NCBI GenBank assembly: GCA_946803715.1
Contig: CAMPET010000090.1
Span: 222,881 to 234,017 of the forward strand
Direction of reading: 5' to 3'
Length of the DNA stretch: 11,137 nt
Source of the DNA: Beroe ovata
Lineage: Eukaryota; Ctenophora; Nuda; Beroida; Beroidae
The notes beneath the pieces were generated by a model that did no database searches, had not been told where the DNA came from, and saw nothing but the letters and a program-made list of their open reading frames with translations. Positions 1-8,554 of the stretch are shown in pieces (within the stretch, counting starts at the first letter, position 1; each line of letters opens with the position of its first letter). A program made the position numbers and the translations under genes.

Positions 1-27
1 CACACACACACACACACACACACACAC
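1..27. repeat. (CA)n microsatellite, cut by window edge
   Basis: An uninterrupted CA dinucleotide run starts at the first base and ends before cttcaact. It probably continues to the left of the window. It is ordinary simple-sequence DNA. Confidence 0.97.
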
Positions 28-1690
28 TTCAACTATACGATTGTTCGTGTATGATGTAAGTTTGTTTAAGATATATGCGGACATATTATACAGAGTTGCT
101 TTAGGTGTTCCTCTCGATTCTTTGATTTCAAGACCTCCATTCTTTGAAAATCTATCGTGTTTCTCAATATCTTCACCCCTCGTCGAAAAACATTTCTCAA
201 TCTCTGCTAGTATAAGAAATTTGTTCATCTCTGTTTTGAAGCATCCTAGCCCTCCTATTCATATCGTTTATGGACCAAATCGTTCATCTTATTATGATAG
301 GGATTTTCAGTTCACAGCTCATCGCTAACACTGTATAATTGTACGTGGGTCGCATTTGCCCGCGCGCACACGCTCGCTCTTGTCAACTGATTTTGACACA
401 TTATATTGTACTGTCAGCTGTCAATATTATTATGGTGACAGTTGTGTTATCAATTACTACGTCAGCTCATCCTTACTCGAACTTCATACACACACACAAA
501 GCTGTTATAAGTGTTATTTTTAAATAAAGCTCGATATTTGTTATTTTAAAAGTCATTTAAGACAGTCATGCCGACTGCTTTGGTAATTTATATATAGTGA
601 TATATAGTAACTATATCATTGAAAAGCTCCAAATTTTCGCTATTTCTATCAACTTGGTCTATTCCTTTACGTCAAGCTTCATACCGTATATGTGAGTCAA
701 TGAGTCATCATATATAGGCTGGCAAGCTGCCAAAATGCTATCGGTTTGACACATTGTAGCGAACGTGTTGCCGACGTAACTTTTAAAACGTGCCGTTCGC
801 AAAAAACACGAATTTTACCTCAGACTTTATTTCGTATTCCGTAAAACGTGGGTTTATTACGCGTGAAATTAAATTGCTTCCTTTGCGATAAACTCAAACT
901 GAAATAACGCGACGCGCGCTACTCAAACTTGTGGCGGGGATTACTTATTGATATTTCCCACAGAAAACTTTCACCTTGAGTTCATTCCAAATTTGGTAAT
1001 GTATGAACATTAATTTCATGACCAAATATGGTGATAACTATTTGATGACCTTTTCGCGACCACGTACTTGATACAATTGTAGGATAGTGAGAAAATTCGC
1101 GGGAGCAAGAATTAATTATTTATCTTCAACAAAGCAGATCGTGAAATTTGCTATCACGAATACTCTATCACAATTGTTACATTGAATTGTTACATCAGCT
1201 GCTATATAATTCATCATTTTTAAAAGTTAGATAACCCTTTCGCTACTGTATTTACCTTTTATACTTCTTCCCCGTTTTTCTTACTCAATTTTATGATCCT
1301 TCTTTACTTTTATTGACTCATTATTTACTTTTATTGACGCATTGTTTACTATTGACACCTATTAAACATGGGTGTGACAATAAATCAGTTCAGGAATAAA
1401 ATCATTCTAGACTACGTGTACTTTTTGCTTGTTACAATTATCATTGCATACTTTGCGTTTGATAATTTGCATTGAGTACAGTTTACTTGAGTGTCAGCTT
1501 CGTTTGTGAAATTGTGTCTTTTCGAAGTTTTTTATTCGAGAGACGCTTAATTCTTTTATTGTTCAATTAAGATTCAACAAGGGAATCATGGTGGGGCGGC
1601 GACTGCGTATTCAAATGTGAATTTTCGTGATTCTAGGTCTCAGTTTGTTGAGAAGCTGCCACTGTGAAAAGGGCGTGGTGCATCACTTAA
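28..1690. other. Gene-free AT-rich DNA
   Basis: I see no supported gene here. Open stretches near 41-328 and 339-527 begin with TTG rather than ATG and lack recognisable motifs or convincing splice borders. An AATAAA lies at 523-528, but no coding region upstream needs it. A small inverted repeat (ACTGTCA 410-416 against TGACAGT 436-442) could form a hairpin. Local CpG-containing stretches occur around 760-800 and 905-940 without a reading frame. The region is best read as intergenic or intronic sequence. Confidence 0.6.
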
Positions 1691-1697
1691 TTATCTT

Positions 1698-2007
1698 CCA
1701 ATTTAACATTTCCCCAACCAATCAGTCGCACGAGCACCCAATTATATAACCTGATGGGGGATAGCCAATTAGCCAATCATTAGCCAATTAGAGTACACAC
1801 CATATTTCCCGTGACCAATCACGGTGTGGGGAGAAAAGAGTGGAGATATATGTCACCACTTTGGTGTTACCCGATACCACAAAACCATAGCTTTCTGCGT
1901 AGCGGAGCAAATATAAATCAGTCACGTGGTCAAATGGGGTGCTCCCATTGGTTGTGATGGGTCACATGACCGAATCCGTGTGTTTTGATTGGTGGGGATG
2001 TATATAG
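1698..2007. promoter_or_regulatory. CCAAT-box cluster with TATA-like motifs (putative promoter)
   Basis: Six CCAAT pentamers lie on the plus strand (1698, 1718, 1765, 1773, 1784, 1815), several in the NF-Y-like contexts CCAATCA/CCAATTA. Two more lie on the minus strand as ATTGG (1947, 1988). TATAAAT at 1912-1918 is about 95 bp downstream of the last plus-strand CCAAT, and TATATAG lies at 2001-2007. CCAAT boxes recruit the trimeric factor NF-Y, usually 60-120 bp upstream of a start site, so this spacing suits a plus-strand start near 1940. The mixed box orientation would also allow bidirectional use. No coding exon follows directly, so the target gene is unknown. The density of boxes is clear; promoter function is inferred. 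Confidence 0.45.
1922..1969. promoter_or_regulatory. E-box CACGTG and M-box TCACATGA pair
   Basis: TCACGTG at 1922-1928 contains the palindromic E-box CACGTG, and TCACATGA at 1962-1969 is the M-box form. Both are the preferred cores of bHLH-zip factors of the MITF/TFE/USF type. They are 40 bp apart, with a minus-strand CCAAT box between them, just downstream of the TATAAAT at 1912. E-boxes and CCAAT boxes commonly co-occur in promoters, which supports a regulatory reading of this block. Short motifs can occur by chance. Confidence 0.35.
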
Positions 2008-2066
2008 CTGCTGTGGGTACTTGTAGTGCGTTGTACTGAAATGTACATGCGATTGCTGGGTGGGTT

Positions 2067-2202
2067 TGTGTGTGTGTGTGTGTGTGTGTGCGTGTGTGTG
2101 TGTGNGTGTGTGTGTGCGTGTGTGTGTGTGATTGTGTTTGTATGAGTGTGTGTGTGTATGCGTGTGTATGTGTGTATGTGAGTGTATGTGTGTGTGTGTG
2201 TG
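2067..2202. repeat. Compound (TG)n microsatellite
   Basis: About 136 bp of alternating TG is interrupted by CG, TATG, AGTG and ATTG variants and one ambiguous base at 2105. The alternating purine-pyrimidine tract could adopt left-handed DNA. It lies directly downstream of the CCAAT/TATA block. Open frames of His and Thr read from its minus strand are microsatellite artefacts. Confidence 0.97.
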
Positions 2203-2801
2203 CACGCACATAATTCTCTAGTGCTCACCGTAATTCATAGTCGCCAGTAATAATTGTTCTTTTTGTTGCTTCATATATGATTTTGAGTGTCATGCATTAT
2301 GTATCATCATTGCGTCGAATTACGATTTCGAGGATTTGAGTACATTGAAATAACTGGAATTTTAATTCTTCAGATGCATGCATTAATACGAATTTTCTTG
2401 ATTTTCTTGGGTAACAATAGTTAGCAAAATCGTTATCCGTGTCCTTGAGTTTCCACTTATAAGGCGACGATTACATACTCGATTCTGCCTACTATAAGCA
2501 GATTTACTCCTTCAATCCCGTCATCAGAATTACTTTGCAAAGACTCAAACAGCTCGAAGACTGTTATGCTGGAAGAATACTGAAAATCGATTAATAAGTT
2601 CTCTACACATCGCATAGGTTTTTATCAGGCTGAGTTGTTAATTGCATGATAATTGGCATCCTAATTGAATGATAATGACGCTCCGTGAGCTTGTCCAATT
2701 CGTGTCTGCGGCCGAACCTTAGAGCGTGACTGCTGCTTCGTATCCCATATCTCTCTGCATGTTTTCCATATTTGGGCAAATTCTGAGCTATTTTGCCCAT
2801 A
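2203..2801. other. Gene-free stretch left of direct repeat A
   Basis: No gene is convincingly supported. A minus-strand open frame (2603-2986, 127 codons with ATG) crosses from this unique sequence into direct repeat A. It is broken by a TGA in the homologous part of repeat B, so I do not call it a gene. An imperfect hairpin (CCATATTTGGGCAAA against TTTTGCCCATATATGG) spans about 2766-2806. Confidence 0.5.
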
Positions 2802-2806
2802 TATGG
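2797..2806. promoter_or_regulatory. Perfect CArG box CCATATATGG
   Basis: CC(A/T)6GG is the binding consensus of SRF/MADS-box factors, and this copy matches every position and is palindromic. It overlaps the left edge of direct repeat A (2802) and one arm of the hairpin described for 2766-2806. Repeat B lacks the leading CC because its left neighbour is the foldback element. Function is unproven. Confidence 0.25.
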
Positions 2807-3245
2807 TAGAGAAATATTACCATATTTAGTCATGTGAGGTGTTGTCATCCATTTGCTGGTACTGCTTGTCTCTTGTAACCAAGGTGATATATATCGCATT
2901 GGTACGGACATTTTGACGTTATTATGATATCTGTCAATCAATAAATCCCATAAGATATATCCTCCTTTTTCTCTGCAGCTTTTCATCTCTAATATACCTA
3001 CTTTTCTCAGTCATGATTTTCATTTATTTCATTTATTCATCAACTTTTTATGGTAGTAGGGGTTAGTGTAAAAGATAAAATCTGGAAACTTATTACATTA
3101 AAACCTTTTGGAATTATAAATTTAATTTATGACGTCAGGAATTGCATCTTCAGCGTATCAAAATATCAAATTATACAACAATTTTCTCAGGAATATGGCT
3201 ATCATGAATCATTTGTTCCTACTTTTCATGCATTAAAATAAGTGA
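2802..3245 (+). repeat. Direct repeat copy A (~444 bp)
   Basis: This segment recurs at 5397-5837 in the same orientation, with roughly 93% identity by eye and a few small indels. It begins TATGGTAG and ends AAAATAAGTGA, and similarity stops sharply at both ends. Its start can fold (ATATGGTA...TACCATAT). It holds a full CRE palindrome TGACGTCA at 3130-3137 that is conserved in copy B. A 63-codon plus-strand frame starting at 3050 is not conserved: copy B has a TAA where A has TGG. The ends are not TG...CA, so this is not a standard LTR. It may be a tandemly duplicated unit or part of a composite element. Confidence 0.93.
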
Positions 3246-3248
3246 TTA

Positions 3249-3943
3249 GTCAGGGCATATGTTGCAAAAATAAGGTCAAAATCGGACTAATTGTTATCAA
3301 GCTAATTCCACTTCTAATAGTTTCCAATAGGTCCCTAGTACCACCAGAAAAAATGGTTGCACTGGTCGCGATGGAGAAATTGGTTTTTGGGCCACGCCCT
3401 TTTTTGCGACCTTCGAAAGCCCGTTTCTCAGCTTCTATTATGGTTTGGGAATAAAGTAAGTAGTCCAAATTCACCGCAATCATCGCATTATGTTGGGCGG
3501 ATCGATGTTCTGAGACCCTCAGACCTTCGATTTTCGAGTTATTGACGGAAAACCGTTTTTTCCACATAAGCGATAAATAGTTGACTAAGCGACATGCTTT
3601 ATCAAACATTGACGGCTTTTGAAATGATAAAATGATGTTATGATGTACTAATCAATGCTATAAAGCTATAAATGAAATGGATAAGTACCATAAAAGTCCA
3701 TCTTAGGCTCAGTGGCAGTATGTAGTATTAGCTTATTTGTAAAGAAGATGGAGCTGATCTGGCTGGAAGCTGCAGGAGAAGGGTTACAACGGATACAACT
3801 CTGATATCCCTAGCAAGACAGCTCCCAAACTCAAAGATGTCTTCATAAACTGCTGTTGAAAATATGTAGGTATACGAGAGTTGGGAAAGCGTGAACAAGA
3901 TGGTGAAGCACCTCGATCAAGCAGGAGACACGAGTTCAACATA
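3249..3943 (+). repeat. Left inverted arm of foldback element
   Basis: This arm pairs with the reverse complement of 4708-5393. The outer ~380 bp are most similar; inner parts carry indels, including an insertion around 3748-3790 absent from the other arm. Its minus strand has a 119-codon open frame (3250-3609) reading outward toward the tip. The right arm holds the same sequence in its outward direction but with a 1-bp frameshift, so the frame is probably not a working gene. Confidence 0.85.
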
Positions 3944-4707
3944 CCGCTTCATCTGTGAACAGCCGGGGAACAGCCACTTTTCAAATAGAACACTCCGTAC
4001 AATTAAACAGCCCTTCAAACCACTCAAGCATCTATAGTCTGAGCACTACAGATATAGCTTTAGTAGATTAAATTTCATCATACCTATGTGGATTTAGTCT
4101 GCTGAACTTTTGTGCTCTCTGGAAATCAGGATACCAACTGCTCCGATTTTCCAGTGCCCTACTACCTAATTTCCAGAGTTTTTACTTTCTGCTGCTTTGT
4201 TTTAGGTACCTAATACCTATGATACTCTATTATACCTTAACTTTATTTCCTCTGTAACCTTCAGAAGCTTCTCCTTCTTGGGACTTAGAACTATAACCGT
4301 GTATCAAATCCTGAAGCTCTGAAGGCTGAAGGCATGTCGACCATTCTTTTGCAAAACAACTTTTCAAGATCACAAAAATTTGATAGAGCTGTTCAGTGTT
4401 CACCAAAGAGGTAAAATATTGTAAGAAGGTATACAGTCAGCCATAACAATAACATGCCCCATTACATGTTTCATCCTGAAACTGGGCTTTGCCCAATTGC
4501 CTGGAGACGACCATACCAGACAGTGCCGACCAGCTGTAGCTCAGGATATCCCTGGTAGTTATATTGGCTTTTGCCACTCAAGAAGGATTATGCCCTGGGC
4601 CTCGTGAACAGGGGAAGCCTCCATGCTTCGGTATGACTACAACCTGGCCTAAATGAACTGCCGACCAAGGCCCTATACTAAATTGCTGAGACTAAGCAGT
4701 CTATAAA
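3944..4707. other. Unique core of the foldback element
   Basis: This is the single-copy loop between the inverted arms. Neither strand has a long open frame. Reading the minus strand of about 4330-4660 gives short open segments in different frames, broken by stops, which might be remnants of a coding region, but I cannot match them to a transposase or reverse transcriptase. GC is slightly higher at 4480-4680 than in the arms. It could be captured host DNA or a decayed internal gene. Confidence 0.5.
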
Positions 4708-5393
4708 CATATGTTGAACTCTTGTCTCTTGCTTTATCAAGGTCCTTCATCATCTTGTTCACCTTTTCCTAACTCTTGTTAACATTTTAATCTGATTTCA
4801 TTGTGGAGATGAACTCAATAGGCTCTGACAACTTCTTTGAGTTTGAGAGCTGTCCTTGTAGGGATATGAGAGCGTTTAATCCCTTTTTGCAAATAAGCAA
4901 ATGCTACATAGGTACATAGGTACTGACAATGAAGCTAAAATGGACTTTTATGCATATGGTACAAGTTATCCATGTCATTTATAGCTTTATAGCATTAAAT
5001 AGAACATCATAGCATCATTTTATCATTTCAAAAGCATTCAACCTTTGATAAAGCATGCCGCTTGATCATCTATTTATCGCAAAAGTGGAAAAAATCGGTT
5101 TTTCGCCAATAACTCAAAAATTAAAGCTCTGAGGTCCTCAGAACATCGATCCGCCCAACATAATGTGATAATTGCGGTGAATTTGGACTACTTATTTTAT
5201 TCCCAAATCCCAACAGAAGCTGAGAAACGGGCTTTCGAAGGTCGCAAAAAAGGGCGTGGCCAAAAAACCAATTTCTCCATCGCGACCAGTGCAACCATTT
5301 TTTCTGGTGTTTCTAGGGAACTATTGGAGACTACTAGAAGTGAAATCAGCTTGATAACAATTAGTCCGATTTTTTAGCAACATATGCCCTGGC
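4708..5393 (-). repeat. Right inverted arm of foldback element
   Basis: This is the reverse-complement partner of 3249-3943. A 70-codon plus-strand frame at 5165-5377 matches the left arm's minus-strand frame at most residues (for example EKRAFEGRKKGRG and TNFSIATSATIFSG). The differences between arms are largely amino-acid changing, which suggests neutral drift. An extra base near 5093-5100 breaks the frame upstream. A small ACATAGGT tandem occurs at about 4908-4922. Confidence 0.85.
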
Positions 5394-5396
5394 TAN

Positions 5397-5837
5397 TATG
5401 GTAGGGAAATATTACCATATTTAGTCTTGTGAAGTGTTGTCATCCATTTGCTGGTACTGCTTGTCTCTTGTAACCAAGGTGATATATATCACATAGGTAC
5501 GGACATTTTGACGTCTTTATAATATCTGTCAATTAATAAATCCCATAAGATATATCCTCCTTTTTCTTTGCAGCTTTTCATCTCCAATTTACTTTTCTTA
5601 GTTCACGATTTTCATTCATTCTATTTAATCATCAACTTTTTATGGTATTAGGGGTTAGTGTAAAAGATAAAATCTAAAAACTTATTACATTAAAACCTTT
5701 TGGAATTATAAATTTAATTTATGACGTCAGGAATTGCATCTTCAGCGTATCAAAATATCAAATTATACAACAATTTTCTCATGAATTTGGCTATCATGAA
5801 TCATTTGTTCCTACTTTTCATGCATTAAAATAAGTGA
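5397..5837 (+). repeat. Direct repeat copy B (~441 bp)
   Basis: This is the same-orientation copy of 2802-3245. It starts one ambiguous base (5396) after the TA flanking the foldback element and ends at the same AAAATAAGTGA as copy A, after which the two diverge (GTATACC here). The CRE palindrome TGACGTCA is kept at 5722-5729. Reading frames present in copy A are interrupted here on both strands, so the conserved content is not protein. Confidence 0.93.
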
Positions 5838-6208
5838 GTATACCTAGCTGATGCATCCAAGTAAAATAATTTATAAGCGAATTCAACGTATTTTGCGTTT
5901 TGAATCGCAAAATTTGATCTTTGAGACTTCCAATTTTTGTGAAAATCTAGTTTTGTTATGCATCAAAATCGTCAATTTTCATGCACTCCAATCGTACACA
6001 TAACAAGTTGACATATTATTATGTGTAAGCAATTCTAATTTTATCCACACGCTAATGTGCTCGATAAAAAATGTTTCCCTGCGTTTTTCGTTTTGTGTCG
6101 AACGATAATTTTAATGACATTCTCCATAGGTAAAAGTGTTAGAGGCGCTTGCCCGTTGGTAAAGCAAAATCATGGAATCAGTCGTGTATCATGTCATATT
6201 GTCGCGAA

Positions 6209-6284
6209 TTTGGCGCGAAACTGTCCGTAATCTCAAAAATTCCCTCGCATTTATAACTCCTTGAACCACGTCACTTACCACGTG
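6209..6284. promoter_or_regulatory. E2F-like palindrome with TATA-like motif and E-box
   Basis: TTTGGCGCGAAA at 6209-6220 fits the E2F consensus TTTSSCGC on both strands. TTATAA lies about 30 bp further on at 6251-6256, and the E-box CACGTG is at 6279-6284. The order of E2F site, TATA-like motif and presumed start near 6280 resembles a small plus-strand core promoter in otherwise AT-rich DNA. No transcript unit or open frame directly downstream supports it, so it stays speculative. Confidence 0.25.
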
Positions 6285-6746
6285 CAGACATAACGAAAAC
6301 CTAGGCTACATAACAAGCTATAGCTGCTACACATGCTATATATTAACCTAGGTTTCATGTTTATTATAGGTGCGAAAATAAACCTATTTCCTCTCAAAAC
6401 ATGAGCAGCGCGAATCCTGATATATATGGCATGATCCACGACTTGCGCCTTACTTTAACACCTCTGTTGCTAACACTTCTACTATATGCGTGTGTGAAAT
6501 AGGTATTAGATCACCGATAACTACCAATGAAAAAGTCCAGGGTATATGATAGGACTTTTGGCATCGATATTTGTAATTTATTCATAGGTTTTTACGCGAA
6601 GTAATTCGTAACAGGGAAATATTGGAGGTGTGAAACGGCAGTAAATAATAGTTTCTCACACAGCTACTATAGGAAATCTGTTTTTGTCTTGAAGATACTG
6701 AATAAGTGTCAAGAACTGAACCAAAAGTGTTGAAGCGTTCACGTAG

Positions 6747-6844
6747 TGACACAATTTCATTGTGCGTCACAATTATAATAATGACACAATTTCATTGTGT
6801 GTCACAAATTGTGACACAATTTCTAATTCTTGTGACAAAATTTC
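6747..6844 (+). repeat. Array of TGACACAATTTC motifs with hairpin arms
   Basis: The 12-mer TGACACAATTTC occurs at 6747, 6782 and 6812, with a one-mismatch copy TGACAAAATTTC at 6833. The first two copies are each followed by ATTGTGNGTCAC, making imperfect palindromes about 25 bp long. Spacing shrinks from 35 to 30 to 21 bp. It is a short degenerate tandem array with cruciform potential and lies in gene-free DNA. Confidence 0.7.
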
Positions 6845-8554
6845 TTCATCCACCGTTCCCTGAAGTCTGAGGTTGATATGAATGCTTTTGTAAACCCACT
6901 CATCCGATTTTCTCGTAATTTTTTGCAAAAAGTTATCATCTGACTGACATGTACAACTTTTCGGCTTTTTTGAACATCAAAAAGACCGAATAGAAACTGA
7001 AAATTGAGTGACCGTATGATGAAACCTTAAGAAGGTTTAATCAGTAAGTTGATGCTAGTCGTCAGACTTATGTCATGATATATAGAAAAGCTAGCGAGAT
7101 ATTGTGCTGAAAACTATTCATATATGACAAAACTGTCAAAATTCATTTTCCCTGAATAGAAGTTTTTGGGAGACTTGAATCCCGATCAACTATGCATTAC
7201 ATCATAATATTCTGTATCTTGTGTTGACATGAATTTATATTTAGGATCCAAACTTTCATTTTCAATGATTTAGGAACGTCTGAAAATAAGCATATTGTCG
7301 ACCAAATATATGGCTGCCAAGACTTCTACTATATGATTTCTCCAATATGATAGACTGCATACCAGGAATATAGTTTTTCGAAATTCCGAAATTTTAAATC
7401 ATGAGGAATATTATATCATGAGTGAAAAGTTAATTTTAAAGTTCTTCTCAACTTTCTCATTTTCATCAAGTGATGCGCGTCTCAATTTCAGATTTGAGAT
7501 TCATTATGAGTGATGATACGCATCCCACGTAGCATTTGAATCATGAAAATATTGACTCAATTCACGAATTTGAGCCTTTGAAATCTGACGCAAATATGAT
7601 ATCAACAGAATCACATTTTGCAATCATTCGCAAATGTATTTAATAAAATTTCTCATGCTGCACTGCGCACAGCACTACGGATCGCTTGAAAATTCGTAAT
7701 TTGGCATAATTATTATCGTAAATTTCATCTTTGCTTTCTTAACAATAAAGGGTAATATACATGCATCAATGTATTTATAAATACGCATTTAGTTAAGAAT
7801 TGTGTGGTCTATTTTGATTCCTTGCTTTCTTCAAGAAAGCATGTCGAGTTCATATGCAATGACTATAGCTTCCTAATAGCAGAGTTCATCTCAATTTGAC
7901 TTTGTTTTGCGGTCACTCACTTAATAAATTCTGTTTTCTTATAAGGTTCTTTGAAATTTGCATGTTCTTTGACTTTTTCACCCCTCCAACCGTCGATCAA
8001 TGAACACAACTTCTCAAAGGAAAGTGTCATTTTTCCAAAATGTGTCAAAAATGACAGAATTTCTTGCATAATATGAAGGAAATATTGTATCATTCCTTTT
8101 CATTTAATTTTCTTTCCACGTTCATGTCAAGATACGAATTTATGTTTTTGAGATAGTATCAGGTCATAAGTTTGCCAACCTAATTTTGCTTTCAAAATTG
8201 CGACCCACGAAGTTCACTTTACTCGAGGGCATTTTTCATTTTTATCTTATTTAGAGAAATCATCCAAAAGCGTTTATTTTCCCACTTCAGTCCCGTTTTC
8301 ATCATTTTAGAGAACTCTCATACCTATATAGCTGCCTCCATATAGCTTCACCGTACCTACTACTTGTGTACCTTTTTATTCTCCTATTTTATTTATTTAT
8401 ACTACTTACCTATGTATTTATTCTCATTTTTAAAGTCCGAATTCAATCCTGTCCTTCTTATCAAACATAACTCCTGTCAACCACTGCATACTCCTAGCAG
8501 ATATGCCCCCTACCCTCATGATTTCCACACGTACAGAATGATCTCCACGCCGAT

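Larger units (their letters stand above)
3249..5393. mobile_element. Foldback-type DNA element with ~690-bp inverted arms
   Basis: The two ends are inverted copies. The left tip reads GTCAGGGCATATGTTGC and the right tip, read on the minus strand, GCCAGGGCATATGTTGC. Homology continues inward for about 690 bp per arm (3249-3943 and 4708-5393), leaving a core of about 764 nt. A TA dinucleotide lies immediately outside each tip (3247-3248 and 5394-5395), compatible with a TA target-site duplication as made by Tc1/mariner-like and some MITE transposases. No intact transposase is visible, so the copy is presumably non-autonomous and was mobilised in trans. The arms have diverged by roughly 10-20% with indels, so the insertion is not recent. 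The TA duplication is the minimum possible and could be fortuitous. The family is not identified. Confidence 0.8.
5838..8536. other. Gene-free AT-rich DNA upstream of the large exon
   Basis: I find no supported coding exon in these 2.7 kb. Open frames are short, lack motifs and are crossed by stops. Minor structures include AACCTAGG/CCTAGGTT arms near 6299-6355, the palindrome GTATTTATAAATAC at 7771-7784 and the hairpin GCTTTCTTCAAGAAAGC at 7824-7840. If the exon at 8537 begins at a splice acceptor, this is probably intron sequence; if the gene starts at 8555, it is the 5' flank. Confidence 0.55.

Noticed and set aside
41-527. Two open frames (41-328 and 339-527) that might be exons
   Set aside because: Both begin at TTG, lack convincing acceptor and donor sites, and encode no recognisable motif; lengths are compatible with chance.
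1922-2228. Three overlapping minus-strand frames of His/Thr repeats
   Set aside because: They are translations of the TG microsatellite in different frames.
3050-3241. 63-codon plus-strand frame in direct repeat A
   Set aside because: The second copy of the repeat has TAA where this one has TGG, and there is no family signal.
4520-4560. tRNA-like A-box (TGTAGCTCAGGAT) suggesting a SINE in the foldback core
   Set aside because: No B-box (GGTTCGANTCC-like) follows at the right distance and no A-rich tail is present.
2802-5837. LTR retrotransposon reading of the flanking direct repeats
   Set aside because: Repeat ends are not TG...CA, no primer-binding site, polypurine tract or gag-pol remnant is visible, and the interior is a foldback element.
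6582-6770. 62-codon minus-strand frame
   Set aside because: Short, AT-rich, no motif, and it runs into the TGACACAATTTC array.
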